The position numbers were made by a program, and so were the translations under genes. DNA of 6,270 nt. Source: JBGOUJ01 sp041477005 (GTDB lineage: Bacteria > Acidobacteriota > Terriglobia > Bryobacterales > JACQDG01). The DNA lies in contig JBGOUJ010000461.1 of assembly GCA_041477005.1 (NCBI GenBank), positions 1 through 6,270 on the forward strand, given 5' to 3'. A model generated the notes under the pieces. It did not search any database, was not told the DNA's origin, and was given only the letters and a program-made list of their open reading frames with translations. Positions 6,129 through 6,270 of the stretch are shown piece by piece. Position 1 is the first letter of the stretch, and each line of letters begins with the position of its first letter.

Positions 6129-6270
6129 AACACCCCGGCCAAACGACAGGTCTCGCGCAAAGACTTCAGACGCGCTGTTTAACTAGCCGCCTCACAGCCC
6201 AATATGGGCGAGGCCTGGCGCAGCCGCCGAACCCAGGCCTGGCGAACATCGAGAGGTCCTTGCTCCAGCG
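6129..6270. other. Terminal region with an inverted repeat and no supported gene
   Basis: AGGCCTGG at 6211-6218 pairs exactly with CCAGGCCT at 6233-6240 across a 14-nt loop, giving an 8-bp GC-rich stem about 120 bp after the persulfide dioxygenase gene. No T-run follows, so it is at best a weak or factor-dependent terminator. An 18-codon frame (6126-6182) starts in the heptad tract without a ribosome-binding site. Frames on both strands remain open at the window edge, including one from ATG 6204 on the plus strand, but all are too short to judge. Confidence 0.4.

Noticed and set aside
6126..6182. An 18-codon small open frame after the persulfide dioxygenase gene
   Set aside because: Its ATG is part of the last heptad unit, there is no Shine-Dalgarno and the length is expected by chance.
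6211..6240. An intrinsic terminator for the epimerase/persulfide dioxygenase operon
   Set aside because: The 8-bp stem is sound but has a long loop, lies about 120 bp after the stop and lacks a T-run, so termination is not supported.

Overview
The window is GC-rich bacterial DNA with four complete protein-coding genes, arranged as two divergent pairs around a short shared promoter region at about 3584-3732. The paired DUF1501 and DUF1549/DUF1553 proteins are typical of Planctomycetota, Verrucomicrobiota and Acidobacteriota. Together with the GC-rich codon use and the short 7- and 10-nt tandem repeats between genes, they suggest a free-living Gram-negative organism. My best guess is an Acidobacteriota of the Bryobacterales/Solibacter kind. 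That is inference from gene content, and no marker gene is present to confirm it.

Left half, minus strand: a Sec-exported DUF1549-DUF1553 protein (3583 down to 1625) is followed by a Tat-exported DUF1501 protein (1510 down to 104). This is the usual order of this secreted pair, whose biochemical role is not established. The 114-bp gap between them holds a large imperfect palindrome (1534-1609) whose arms are tandem 10-nt units. Both genes have in-frame upstream start codons that look false. Shine-Dalgarno sequences and signal-peptide positions place the real starts at 3583 and 1510.

Right half, plus strand: a TIGR01777-type NAD(P)-binding epimerase-like protein (3733-4665) is followed after 10 bp by a fused sulfur enzyme (4676-6091). 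The fusion is a metallo-beta-lactamase persulfide dioxygenase, a rhodanese-like domain that has lost its cysteine, and an active-type rhodanese, which is the CstB domain order. The second protein should oxidise persulfide sulfur and exchange sulfane sulfur in the cytoplasm. No link between it and the epimerase is known to me beyond their close spacing.

Ends: both flanks carry short heptad repeat tracts just beyond a stop codon (21-60 and 6101-6128). The last 140 bp (6129-6270) hold an 8-bp inverted repeat but no gene I can support. I found no tRNA, rRNA, CRISPR array, transposase or phage gene. The families are known; the less explained parts are the palindrome inside the secreted-pair operon, the heptad tracts and the epimerase/sulfur-enzyme pairing.
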